Shown piece by piece: positions 7,700 through 16,532 of a DNA stretch of 64,000 nt. The stretch spans positions 1 through 64,000 of the forward strand of contig NZ_NBOE01000008.1 of the NCBI RefSeq assembly GCF_002104515.1. Direction: 5' to 3'. A program made the translations under genes and the position numbers. Position 1 is the stretch's first letter. The number at the start of each line of letters is the position of its first letter. The stretch comes from Colwellia polaris. Lineage in GTDB: Bacteria; Pseudomonadota; Gammaproteobacteria; Enterobacterales; Alteromonadaceae. The notes under the pieces are model-generated. The model saw only the letters and a program-made list of their open reading frames with translations. It had not been told where the DNA came from and did not search any database.

Positions 7700-8986
7700 T
7701 TAAACCCGCTCACCCATAATATGGGTTGCTTTAACATGACGTTCGTCACCTAACATGCTTAATATAAATAGTTTTTCTGACAACGTTTTACAATGTTGCA
7801 TGCGTCTGTCCATTAACGGTGTTGCATGATAATCCAAGACAATAAAGTCGGCTTCTGCGCCTTTAACGAAATTACCAATAGTCCCTTCAAGATCTAAGGC
7901 AATTGCGCCGCCTAAAGTGGCTAAAAACATCGATTTAAACGGGCTAAGTTTATCGCCACGTAGTTGCTGGGTTTTATAACCTTCGTTAATGGTACTTAAC
8001 ATAGAAAACGTTGTGCCCGCGCCAATGTCGCTGCCTAAACCTACGTTTACATCAAATTTTTCTACTTGTTGTAGGTTAAACAAACCACTGCCTAAAAACA
8101 GGTTAGAGCTTGGGCAAAACGCTACTGCTGAGTCTGTTTCACTTAAACGCTGACATTCACTATCGTGCAAATGCACGCCATGGGCAAAAACGCTTCTTCG
8201 GCTGAGTAAGTTACTTTTATCATAAACATCTAAATAACCATCGCTGTCTGGAAATAGTTCTTCTACCCAAGCAATTTCAGATTTATTTTCACTTAAATGG
8301 GTATGTAAATAAACACTTGGATTTTCTGCTAGTAACTGCCCTGCCTTGTTTAGTTGCTCGGTTGAACAAGTAGGGGCAAACCTTGGCGTTATTGCATATT
8401 GTAAACGGTCGGTGTTGTGCCATTTTTCAATTAATGCTTTGCTGTCATCATAACCACTTTGTGCGGTGTCAGATAAATAATCAGGGCAGTTTTGGTCCAT
8501 TAACACTTTGCCGCATATCATGCGTAATTTTTTCTGCTGGGCAATAGTGAAAAATGCATCGACAGATTCTTTGTGCACAGTGCCAAACACTAAAGCCGTT
8601 GTTGTGCCCGCTTCAAGTAATTGCGTTAAGAAGAATTCGGCAACTCTTTTACCGTGTTCTAGATCAGAAAATTGGCGTTCAAATGGAAAAGTATAGTTTT
8701 CTAACCATTCAAGCAGTTGCTCGCCGTATGAGGCGATCATTTCTGTTTGTGGGTAATGTACATGCGTATCAATAAAGCCAGGCATGATTAAACCATTTTC
8801 GTAATGAATAACGTCAACATCGTTATCTAGGGTGTTAAGTAACGCTTTTGCTTCGCCTACTTGTTCAACTAGGCCATCTTTAATAATGAGTAACCCATCT
8901 TCAATATATTGATAACTGTCTTGCAAAGCTACTTTGGCTGGATCGGCCAAGAAATGCAGTAACTCTCCGCGATATACTTTCAACAT
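7700..8986 (-). CDS. guaD: Guanine deaminase
   Basis: A 428-residue amidohydrolase that converts guanine to xanthine and ammonia. Zinc-binding and catalytic motifs of the guanine deaminase family are visible: PGFIDTHVHYPQ near residue 70, HTHLSEN near 230, HGVHLHD and the late GLGSDIGAG. Length matches bacterial GuaD (about 430-440). It links guanine uptake by the AzgA-like permease to xanthine dehydrogenase encoded in the same operon. Confidence 0.93.
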   Translation of the reverse strand: MLKVYRGELLHFLADPAKVALQDSYQYIEDGLLIIKDGLVEQVGEAKALLNTLDNDVDVIHYENGLIMPGFIDTHVHYPQTEMIASYGEQLLEWLENYTFPFERQFSDLEHGKRVAEFFLTQLLEAGTTTALVFGTVHKESVDAFFTIAQQKKLRMICGKVLMDQNCPDYLSDTAQSGYDDSKALIEKWHNTDRLQYAITPRFAPTCSTEQLNKAGQLLAENPSVYLHTHLSENKSEIAWVEELFPDSDGYLDVYDKSNLLSRRSVFAHGVHLHDSECQRLSETDSAVAFCPSSNLFLGSGLFNLQQVEKFDVNVGLGSDIGAGTTFSMLSTINEGYKTQQLRGDKLSPFKSMFLATLGGAIALDLEGTIGNFVKGAEADFIVLDYHATPLMDRRMQHCKTLSEKLFILSMLGDERHVKATHIMGERV

Positions 8987-9048
8987 TTTTTCTTACCTTA
9001 TAATTTGGTTTTTAATTTATTAACTTATGCCGGTTATTCTGGCTTGTT

Positions 9049-9555
9049 CTAACTTTTTGCAATAACGATTGAACCATCGAGTTCTATCACATCACAGTTA
9101 TCACCTTTACCGCCTCGATCGACTACTAAAAAGTCACTTTCTCCGCCCAATGCTAAACAGAAATGATGCCAAGTACCTTTATGATAATTTACACCTTGGT
9201 CAGCGTTGGCGATAAATACTTCTAACTTGTTTATGTCAAATTCGCCTGCGGGTGCAACTACCACTAAGTATGGGTTTTGGCCCATAGGAATAAACGCTTG
9301 GCTACCGTGGGGATGTCGTTCCATCATCTTAATAGCAATGGGTTGAGCTAATGGCGTTGAGCGAAATATGTTGATAATGGCGTGACCGGCATTATCACTA
9401 ACATCAACTTTAGCCAGATCATGATAACGCTGAGTAAAGCCATTGTTTATTGCAAAAACATGCGCTTCAGCATTCGCTTCAATTACATCACCAAAAGCAG
9501 TAAAAGCGGCACGTGTTAATGGCTTTGGTGTAACGGTTTGAACATTTTTCGGCAT
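9049..9555 (-). CDS. allA: Ureidoglycolate lyase
   Basis: A 168-residue protein from the ATG at 9555, which has AGAG about 7 bases upstream. A longer reading from 9606 would overlap uraH and adds an N-terminus unlike the family. Motifs FGDVIE near the start, ERHPHGSQAFIPMG and YHKGTWHHFCLAL match AllA. It splits ureidoglycolate into glyoxylate and urea. Glyoxylate can then go to the malate synthase encoded upstream. I saw no urease genes in the window, so the fate of urea is open. Confidence 0.9.
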   Translation of the reverse strand: MPKNVQTVTPKPLTRAAFTAFGDVIEANAEAHVFAINNGFTQRYHDLAKVDVSDNAGHAIINIFRSTPLAQPIAIKMMERHPHGSQAFIPMGQNPYLVVVAPAGEFDINKLEVFIANADQGVNYHKGTWHHFCLALGGESDFLVVDRGGKGDNCDVIELDGSIVIAKS

Positions 9556-9577
9556 AAAATTTCTCTGCTTATTCAGC

Positions 9578-9919
9578 TTAGCTACCACGATAAGTTGAAT
9601 ATCCAAAAGCGGTTAATAACAACGGAATGTGATAATGGCTGCCACTGCTGTCGAGTTCGAATACAATATCAACATATGGATAAAAGCCTTGTTCTTTATT
9701 GGCCACAAAATACGGTTTTGTTGAAAAATGCATACGATAAACACCTGCGGCCAGTACTACATCGTCAGCTAATAAACCGGCAATTCGCCCATCAGCATTG
9801 GTAACGCCATAAGCTAGTTCAGCCCAACCATCACTGGTTTGCGCAAATAGCGTAATAGGTAGGTTTTGTGCAGGTAAACCGCGAGTTGTGTCAAGTACAT
9901 GGGTGGTTATTTGGCTCAT
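9578..9919 (-). CDS. uraH: 5-Hydroxyisourate hydrolase, transthyretin-like
   Basis: A 113-residue protein with the family hallmarks: N-terminal ITTHVLDTTRGLPA, HIPLLLTAFGYSTYRGS at the C-terminus (the YRGS signature), and matching length. It hydrolyses 5-hydroxyisourate from PuuD to OHCU. There is no signal peptide, so it is cytoplasmic. Its start overlaps the uraD stop as ATGA, giving tight coupling of the two consecutive pathway steps. Confidence 0.95.
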   Translation of the reverse strand: MSQITTHVLDTTRGLPAQNLPITLFAQTSDGWAELAYGVTNADGRIAGLLADDVVLAAGVYRMHFSTKPYFVANKEQGFYPYVDIVFELDSSGSHYHIPLLLTAFGYSTYRGS

Positions 9920-10416
9920 AGTAATTTCTCTAAACGTAGATGGAATATTTTGCGCTGCTCTTCGGCGGCGTTCGCCAATTCAGTGCTTTTATTGTTAGGT
10001 AAACGCGCTTGTAATAACGCCAGCATTTGTGCCGCGCTTTTACCTGTTGCACACACAATAAAGATGAAACCAAACTTTGCTAAATAGTCAGCGTTACCTT
10101 TAGCAAGTGCTTCAAGTACTTCTTCTGTAGCTTCGCTAACTGAGCTTTGTTCTCCACTGGCTAGCGCTTTGGTGTTGGCATATTTAGCTCTTAAGGTAGC
10201 AACGTTTCCAATTTGTGGATGACCTTCGAATGCTTCTAAATAGTCAGCTTCTTCAAGCCCTTGCCACGCTTTATCTGCTTTACTCACCAAGTCTTGTTGA
10301 TCCCTAAAAGGGCGTGCATTAACCATGCGCGCAACCCAAGTTGTAGCGGTACAACATTGCATAAAACTATGCGTGGCTTCTTCGACAGATAAGTTATTTA
10401 ATTGTGCTAAATCCAT
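9916..10416 (-). CDS. uraD: OHCU decarboxylase
   Basis: A 166-residue protein from the ATG at 10416, which is preceded by AGGAAA at good spacing. A reading from further upstream adds 20 residues with no family match. The FEGHPQIG motif, with its catalytic His, and KFGFIFIVCATGKS are signatures of 2-oxo-4-hydroxy-4-carboxy-5-ureidoimidazoline decarboxylase. It forms (S)-allantoin stereospecifically. It overlaps uraH by four bases. Confidence 0.95.
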   Translation of the reverse strand: MDLAQLNNLSVEEATHSFMQCCTATTWVARMVNARPFRDQQDLVSKADKAWQGLEEADYLEAFEGHPQIGNVATLRAKYANTKALASGEQSSVSEATEEVLEALAKGNADYLAKFGFIFIVCATGKSAAQMLALLQARLPNNKSTELANAAEEQRKIFHLRLEKLL

Positions 10417-10496
10417 TGTTTTTCCTGTTAAATTTTTGCTGTGCATTATCATCAACTTTACGTTAACGCAGGGCAAAATAGCTCTTTTACTATTCG

Positions 10497-11411
10497 TTAC
10501 TCTGTTTCAAGCAGTTGCTTAAGCGCTTGCCAGTGAATACCTTGTTGCGTTTTAGGACGACTTTTATTTATGGCGTTAGCTGGAGTCTGCGGGTTTGACA
10601 GCTCAAGCTGTTGATTTAAGCGCTCGACTTTAGCTTGTTCAGCTTGATAGATATTAATAATTTCAGCCGACACAGATACCGCCACTTCCATCGGCAATTT
10701 ACCACCTACTTGCGATAAACCTATTGGACAGTTCATTCTTGCTACTTGGTTTTCATCAATATCACGATGTTTATAACGCTGCTTAAATCTGCGCCATTTG
10801 GTATCAGAAGCGATTAAGCCTAAGTAATGAAAATCAGCACGCTTTAAAATAGCTTGTGATATTTCAAAATCCATTTGGTGGTTATGAGTCATCACTATAA
10901 AGTAGCTATTGGCTGGCATGCTTGCTACTTCTAGCTCGGGGGTATCACTCACCACTTTATGAACATTGTCGTATTGCTCAACATTGACAGGAAACTGCGC
11001 TTCACGGCTATCAACCCAAGTTACCTTGCAAGGTAGTTGCGCTAAAATTGGCACTAACGCTTTACCAACATGGCCAGCACCAAATAACATAATATTAACG
11101 CCGGTAGCAGCGAAACATTCAAACAATACGCTAGTATTACCGCCACAACATTGACCTAAATTACTGCCTAATTGAAAGTGCTCAATATGTTGGCAGCTTT
11201 TACCGTTAAGCAGCATTTTTTTTGCTTGTTTAATGGCTTTATGTTCGAGGTGCCCGCCACCAATAGTGTCAAAAATGTCATCATTACTGATCACCATTTT
11301 TGTACCACTATTTCTAGGGGTTGAGCCTGAAACGCCTACCAAGGTAACTAATACATAGGCTTGGCCTTGTTTGCTCAACTTATAGCTGGCACTGCTCCAG
11401 TTTGTTGTCAT
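10497..11411 (-). CDS. xdhC: XdhC molybdenum cofactor insertion chaperone
   Basis: A 304-residue XdhC/CoxI family protein. The N-terminal part has GSTPRNSGTKMVI and the cysteine pair in GQCCGGN. The C-terminal Rossmann part has LFGAGHVGKAL. XdhC binds sulfurated molybdenum cofactor and loads it into xanthine dehydrogenase. It follows xdhB by 10 bp and is the third gene of the xdhABC order. Confidence 0.92.
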   Translation of the reverse strand: MTTNWSSASYKLSKQGQAYVLVTLVGVSGSTPRNSGTKMVISNDDIFDTIGGGHLEHKAIKQAKKMLLNGKSCQHIEHFQLGSNLGQCCGGNTSVLFECFAATGVNIMLFGAGHVGKALVPILAQLPCKVTWVDSREAQFPVNVEQYDNVHKVVSDTPELEVASMPANSYFIVMTHNHQMDFEISQAILKRADFHYLGLIASDTKWRRFKQRYKHRDIDENQVARMNCPIGLSQVGGKLPMEVAVSVSAEIINIYQAEQAKVERLNQQLELSNPQTPANAINKSRPKTQQGIHWQALKQLLETE

Positions 11412-11421
11412 CAGTAGTTAC

Positions 11422-13785
11422 CTAAACCTGCTCACTGTCTTTCATCGCTTCAACCGCCCAAAGTACTCGCTCGGGTGTTGCTGGTGTATCTAGCGCTGGG
11501 CTTAATTTGTAATCTGACACGCTCGAAATGGCATCTTTAAGCGCAGACCATACCGAAATACCGAGCATAAATGGCGGTTCGCCTACGGCTTTCGAGTTAT
11601 AAATGGTTTGCTCACGATTAGGATCGTCTGGCACTAAGTCAACGCGAAAATCGCTTGGGGTATCACTTATTGCCGGTATTTTGTAAGTTGCAGGGTTATT
11701 AGATAACAGTCTACCTTGGTCATTCCAAACCAATTCTTCGGTCGTTAACCAACCCATACCTTGAATGAATGCACCTTCAATTTGTCCGATATCTATTGCA
11801 GGATTTAACGAGTGCCCTACGTCATGCAAAATATCGGCACGTAATAATTTATATTCACCCGTTAGGGTATCAATTAATACTTCAGATACCGCCGCGCCAG
11901 TTGAATAATAAAAGAAAGGTCGACCTTTACCTGTTGCGCGATCAAAATGTATTTTGGGTGTTTTATAATAACCTGTTGAAGATAACGATACTCGGCCCAT
12001 ATAAGCTTGCTGAACAAGCTCAGCAAATGAGAAGGTTTCTGCGCCCACCAACACTTGGCTGTTTTTAAAACTAACCTCTGCTTCGCCAACGTTATATTTT
12101 TCACAAGCAAAAGCAATTAAACGAGCTTTAAGGATTTTAGCTGCCGCTTGTGCCGCTTTACCGTTTAAGTCGGTGCCTGACGAAGCTGCTGTTGGAGAGG
12201 TATTAGGCACTTTATCGGTACGTGTTGCCGAGACACCAACGGTATCAACGTCGACTTGAAACTCTTCAGCAACAATTTGCGCTATTTTGGTAAATAAACC
12301 TTGGCCCATTTCGGTGCCGCCATGATTTAAATGAATAGTACCGTCGGTATAAATGTGAACTAAAGCCCCGGCTTGGTTTAAGTGTTGCACGGTAAATGAA
12401 ATACCAAATTTAACCGGCGTTAACGCTATACCTTTCTTTAATATCGTATTTTCAATATTAAACTGGCTAATACTTTCTCTGCGGGCTTGATAATCTGAGC
12501 TTTGTTCTAATGAAGAAATTAATTCCGCCATTTTGTTATGCTCTACCGTTTGGTGATAGTGCGTAACGTTGCGATCGTCTTTGCCGTATAAATTAATTTT
12601 ACGAATTTCTAACGGATCTTTTCTTAAATAACGGGCAATATCGTCCATGACCATTTCAATGGTCATCATGCCTTGTGGTCCACCAAAACCACGATAAGCG
12701 GTATGCGATACGGTATTTAATTTACAGCGATTTCCGGTAACTTTTGCTTGGTCTAAAAAGTAAGCGTTGTCAGAGTGGAACATGGCTCTGTCAACAATAG
12801 CATCGGACAAATCGGGTGAATAACCACAATTGCCGTTGACTTCGATATTAATGCCTTTAATTTGACCGTTACTGTCAAAACCCACGTGATAGTTATTTTC
12901 AAAAGGATGACGTTTACCTGTCATACACATATCGTCTGAGCGGCTTAACTTAAATTTAACCGGACGTTTAGTATGGTTTGATAACAAGGCCGCTAAACAT
13001 GCCCATGGCGCAGCTTGGGTTTCTTTACCACCAAAACCTCCACCCATACGACGCGTGTCTACAATCACTTTATTCAGTGGAATATTGAGCACTTCAGCCA
13101 CTAGCTTTTGTACTTCACTTGGATGTTGTGACGAAGAAAATACCGTCATGCCGCCATCTTCGGTGGGCTCGGCTGTTGATACTTGTCCTTCAAGATAAAA
13201 ATGCTCTTGACCACCAACAGAAATTTCACCTCGTAATTGATGTTCAGCTTGTTCAATGGCGGTTTCTGAATCACCGCGCTGCATAGTAAAAGGCGGGCGT
13301 ACAAAGTTTTGTTTGGCCAGCGCATCTTTTACCGTTAATACGGCTTCGAGTTCTTCGTATTCTATTTTTGCCAATTTAACAGCGCGTCTGGCTAAGTCGT
13401 GACTGGTCGCTGCAACGGCAAATATAGGTTGGCCAATATAGTCAACTTGACCCATCGCCAATACCGGGTCGCCAGGAAATACTGGGCCAATATCGGTATG
13501 TCCGGGTACATCTTCCACCGTGATCACGGCGACAACCCCTTCGGCAGCTTTTACCGCTGATAAATCGATACTTTTAATACGCCCGTGTGCAATAGTGCTT
13601 TGACCTGCAGCGGCATGTAATTGCCCTTGAAGGCTAGGCCTGTCATCAATATATAAAGCTTCGCCGCTAACGTGTTTATCAGCGCTTTCGTGCTTTTTAG
13701 AACGACCTACGCCACCTTGGCCGACAGCAGTAGATTCTTGGTTTATATTTTCGTTAGAGTGTTTGGTATTTATAAGACTACGCAT
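11422..13785 (-). CDS. xdhB: Xanthine dehydrogenase, molybdopterin-binding subunit
   Basis: A 787-residue large subunit that binds the molybdenum cofactor and oxidises hypoxanthine and xanthine to urate. Family motifs are intact: GGQEHFYLEGQ, MGGGFGGKE, YRGFGGPQGM, GTEMGQGLFTKIAQI, and near the C-terminus KAVGEPPFML with the catalytic Glu. The start overlaps the xdhA stop by eight bases. Cytoplasmic, partner of XdhA, matured by XdhC. Confidence 0.95.
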   Translation of the reverse strand: MRSLINTKHSNENINQESTAVGQGGVGRSKKHESADKHVSGEALYIDDRPSLQGQLHAAAGQSTIAHGRIKSIDLSAVKAAEGVVAVITVEDVPGHTDIGPVFPGDPVLAMGQVDYIGQPIFAVAATSHDLARRAVKLAKIEYEELEAVLTVKDALAKQNFVRPPFTMQRGDSETAIEQAEHQLRGEISVGGQEHFYLEGQVSTAEPTEDGGMTVFSSSQHPSEVQKLVAEVLNIPLNKVIVDTRRMGGGFGGKETQAAPWACLAALLSNHTKRPVKFKLSRSDDMCMTGKRHPFENNYHVGFDSNGQIKGINIEVNGNCGYSPDLSDAIVDRAMFHSDNAYFLDQAKVTGNRCKLNTVSHTAYRGFGGPQGMMTIEMVMDDIARYLRKDPLEIRKINLYGKDDRNVTHYHQTVEHNKMAELISSLEQSSDYQARRESISQFNIENTILKKGIALTPVKFGISFTVQHLNQAGALVHIYTDGTIHLNHGGTEMGQGLFTKIAQIVAEEFQVDVDTVGVSATRTDKVPNTSPTAASSGTDLNGKAAQAAAKILKARLIAFACEKYNVGEAEVSFKNSQVLVGAETFSFAELVQQAYMGRVSLSSTGYYKTPKIHFDRATGKGRPFFYYSTGAAVSEVLIDTLTGEYKLLRADILHDVGHSLNPAIDIGQIEGAFIQGMGWLTTEELVWNDQGRLLSNNPATYKIPAISDTPSDFRVDLVPDDPNREQTIYNSKAVGEPPFMLGISVWSALKDAISSVSDYKLSPALDTPATPERVLWAVEAMKDSEQV

Positions 13786-15235
13786 AATTAACTACCCGAG
13801 TTTCAATCTGTTTACTTTGTAATTCTAAATAACACTTTTGAATTAAGTTTTGTGCGACTTTCAGGCGATATTTGTCAGAAGCTCGTACGTCTGACATTGG
13901 CGTAAAGTCGAGTGCTAATGCTGCTTGTGCGGCCGTAACACTTTCACCATCGAAGGTTTTATTTAATAAAGCGCCTTCACATTGTTTGGCACGCATAGGA
14001 ATACCCGCCATACCACCAAAAGCGATACGAACACTGGTAATAATATTATCTTTAAGTTCGATGTTAAATGCCGCTAAAACCGCAGAAATGTCGTCGTCAA
14101 TGCGTTTAGATATTTTATAAACTTTCAGTACTTTATTAGCCGAAGACTTAGGAATATAAACATTTTTAATAAACTCAGACGGCGCTAGTACTGTTTTTTT
14201 ATAATCAACAAAGAAGTCTTCTAAAGCAATTTTCCGCTCTTGATCACCACGTTGTAAGGTAATTTCAGCACCTAAGGCGATTAAAGCTGGCGGCATATCA
14301 CCAATTGGTGAGGCATTACCAATATTGCCACCTAAGGTGCCATTATTGCGAATTTGTCGTGAGCCTATTCGCTCGATCATCTCACCAAGGTCGTGATACT
14401 CCTGATGTAACATCGGGGTGAATTCACTATAAGGCACTGCAGAGCCAATAATAAATTCTTCAGCGTTATCTGAGATGGTTTTTAACTCTGCAACATCACC
14501 CAAATAAACTAGGTCATCAATGGTGGCTAAATTTTGTGTCACGGTTAAGGCTAAGTCAGTTGCGCCAGCTACCAAAGTTGCATCGGGGTTTTGCAGTAAT
14601 TTATCGGCTAACTCTTTAGCGGTTTTTGGTGCAAAGTATTGATGACGACCATTTGATAACGCCGCTGACGGTAGTGTTTTAAATTCATTTAATTGCTGCA
14701 CCGTTTGTTGATAGTGCTCGGCAAATGAGTCTGCTTCTGTATGTTCACTTGAGGCTATCGCCGCATCAATAATTGAACGATACCCCGTACAGCGGCATAA
14801 ATTACCTGCTAATGCTTCAAGTACTTCTGCTCGATTAGGCTTGCTATTTTGTTTATGCAATGCAAATGAAGACATAACAAAACCTGGGGTACAAAAACCA
14901 CATTGCGAGCCATGATTATCGACCATAGATTGTTGAACATGATGCAATTTAGCCCCTTGTTTTAGGTGTTCAACGGTAATTAATTGCTTGCCATGCAAAC
15001 TGCCCACAAAACTAATGCAAGCATTGATTGATTTATAATCGAGTGTTTGGCTATCTTTCGCTAACTCAGCTACCACCACGGTACAAGCGCCACAGTCGCC
15101 AGAAGAACAGCCTTCTTTGGTACCACTTTTAAATTGCTCTTCACGTAAATACTGAAGAACCGTTAAATTCGGATCTATGTTTTCTACGGTCACAACATCG
15201 TTGTTTAATAAAAAACGCACTGTACTTGTGGTCAT
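13778..15235 (-). CDS. xdhA: Xanthine dehydrogenase, small subunit (2Fe-2S and FAD)
   Basis: A 485-residue fusion of two [2Fe-2S] domains and a FAD-binding domain. Cluster motifs are CSSGDCGACTV near residue 43 and SQCGFCTPGF with GNLCRCTGYRSI at about 110-157. The FAD domain includes VAGATDLAL and GGNIGNASPIGD. It passes electrons from the molybdenum site in XdhB to NAD+. It appears to be the first gene of the xdhABC-uraDH-allA-guaD-puuD run, with a 455-bp gap upstream. Confidence 0.95.
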   Translation of the reverse strand: MTTSTVRFLLNNDVVTVENIDPNLTVLQYLREEQFKSGTKEGCSSGDCGACTVVVAELAKDSQTLDYKSINACISFVGSLHGKQLITVEHLKQGAKLHHVQQSMVDNHGSQCGFCTPGFVMSSFALHKQNSKPNRAEVLEALAGNLCRCTGYRSIIDAAIASSEHTEADSFAEHYQQTVQQLNEFKTLPSAALSNGRHQYFAPKTAKELADKLLQNPDATLVAGATDLALTVTQNLATIDDLVYLGDVAELKTISDNAEEFIIGSAVPYSEFTPMLHQEYHDLGEMIERIGSRQIRNNGTLGGNIGNASPIGDMPPALIALGAEITLQRGDQERKIALEDFFVDYKKTVLAPSEFIKNVYIPKSSANKVLKVYKISKRIDDDISAVLAAFNIELKDNIITSVRIAFGGMAGIPMRAKQCEGALLNKTFDGESVTAAQAALALDFTPMSDVRASDKYRLKVAQNLIQKCYLELQSKQIETRVVNYA

Positions 15236-15690
15236 ATTTGGTTCCGCTTCTTGTTTTATGATTTTTTATTGTGCTTGTTTAGCATCAAATATATCAGAAT
15301 AAAAACCTGACACAAGTGACAAGTTATTATTTTATCTTTTAATGCTGAATATCGCCATAAGCATTTACGACTTATAAGCTTTAATTCAACCGCTTAATAA
15401 GCGAAAGGCGTTCTGAGCTTTTCAATATAATAATAGGTCAAAATATCAATAAACTCTCAGATACTGCTTTAAACCAAATAAGAAAGAAGAGATTAAACGT
15501 TGAGGCTAATACTATGGAACGAGTTTTGTCGTTAGATTTAACAGTAGAAGATTTTTGAATGCATAGGTTGTATGTATTAGCTTTATTATTCACAATGATT
15601 TGCTGATATAAAATGCGCACGTAATATCATGATAGCTGACGATTACATGCGCTTTTAATAACGCTTTTTAGCTAAGTAAAAAAGTAATAA
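15236..15690. other. Gap between allE and xdhA, holding the likely xdhA promoter
   Basis: 455 bp with no clear gene. It contains a candidate xdhA promoter (15288-15315), a short hairpin CGCTTAATAAGCG (15391-15403) and, on the plus strand at 15385-15558, a 57-codon stretch without stops and without an ATG near its beginning. The stretch could be a gene remnant. Confidence 0.5.
15288..15315 (-). promoter_or_regulatory. Candidate sigma-70 promoter of the xdhA operon
   Basis: On the minus strand TTGTGT (15315-15310) and TATATT (15293-15288) are separated by 16 bases, about 55 bases before the xdhA start. ACTTGT is repeated just upstream (ACTTGTCACTTGT). The -35 box is imperfect, so this is a plausible, unproven promoter. 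Confidence 0.35.
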
Positions 15691-16527
15691 TTACCTTGCA
15701 GGACGTATAAAAGGCATATGTCTATTTACATCTTTATAAAGTAAATACCTAAAAGGTCCAGGGCCGCCGGCATAACAAGATTGTGGGCAAAATGCGCGTA
15801 GCCACATAAAATCACCCGCTTCTACTTCAACCCACTCACCATTAAGGTGATAAACAGCCTTACCTTCTAATACATAAAGGCCATGTTCCATTACATGCGT
15901 TTCATCAAATGGGATAACGCCACCGGGCTCAAATGTTACAATATTTACGTGCATGTCGTGACGCATGTCTGATTGCTCAGTAAAGCGAGTGGTTTTCCAT
16001 ACGCCGCCAGTGTCAGGCATTTCTATGCCTTCTACTTCGTTATCACTGGTAACAAATGGCTCGGGGGCATCAATACCTTCAACAAACTGATAGGCTTTGC
16101 GGATCCAATGAAACTTAACGTTAGCACTGCTGTTGTTTTTTAATGTCCATTTACAGCCAGGTGGTAAATACGCATAGCCACCAGTGTCTAAGTGATGATT
16201 GGTGCCTTCAATGTTTACATCCATTTCGCCTTCAACAACAAAAAGTACCCCTTCTGCTTTTTCGTCTAATTCTGGTTTTTCAGAGCCACCATTGGCGCCA
16301 ACCTCAACTATATATTGAGAGAAAGTTTCTGAAAAACCACTTAATGGACGCGCGATAACCCACATACGCATGTTTTCCCAAAAAGGTAGGTAGCTAATAA
16401 CAATATCTGTTAGTACGCGTTTTGGAATAATCGCATATGCTTCGGTAAAAATTGCTCGGTCTGAAATCAATTGTGTTTGTGGTGGTAATCCGCCTGTTGG
16501 CGCATAGTATGTGTGTTTAGCTGACAT
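15691..16527 (-). CDS. allE: (S)-Ureidoglycine aminohydrolase
   Basis: A 278-residue bicupin protein. Two cupin folds are visible, the second with the metal-site residues in FDETHVMEHGLYVLEG. N-terminal HTYYAPTGGLPPQT and the C-terminal KDVNRHMPF match AllE (YlbA). It converts (S)-ureidoglycine to (S)-ureidoglycolate with release of ammonia, acting between allantoate amidohydrolase and AllA. Its presence implies the AllC-type rather than the allantoicase route. It sits 5 bp after glcB. Confidence 0.93.
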   Translation of the reverse strand: MSAKHTYYAPTGGLPPQTQLISDRAIFTEAYAIIPKRVLTDIVISYLPFWENMRMWVIARPLSGFSETFSQYIVEVGANGGSEKPELDEKAEGVLFVVEGEMDVNIEGTNHHLDTGGYAYLPPGCKWTLKNNSSANVKFHWIRKAYQFVEGIDAPEPFVTSDNEVEGIEMPDTGGVWKTTRFTEQSDMRHDMHVNIVTFEPGGVIPFDETHVMEHGLYVLEGKAVYHLNGEWVEVEAGDFMWLRAFCPQSCYAGGPGPFRYLLYKDVNRHMPFIRPAR

Positions 16528-16532
16528 GGTCT

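Noticed and set aside
15438-15620. 60-codon minus-strand ORF between allE and xdhA
   Set aside because: No family resemblance or ribosome binding site; it overlaps the more protein-like plus-strand stretch.
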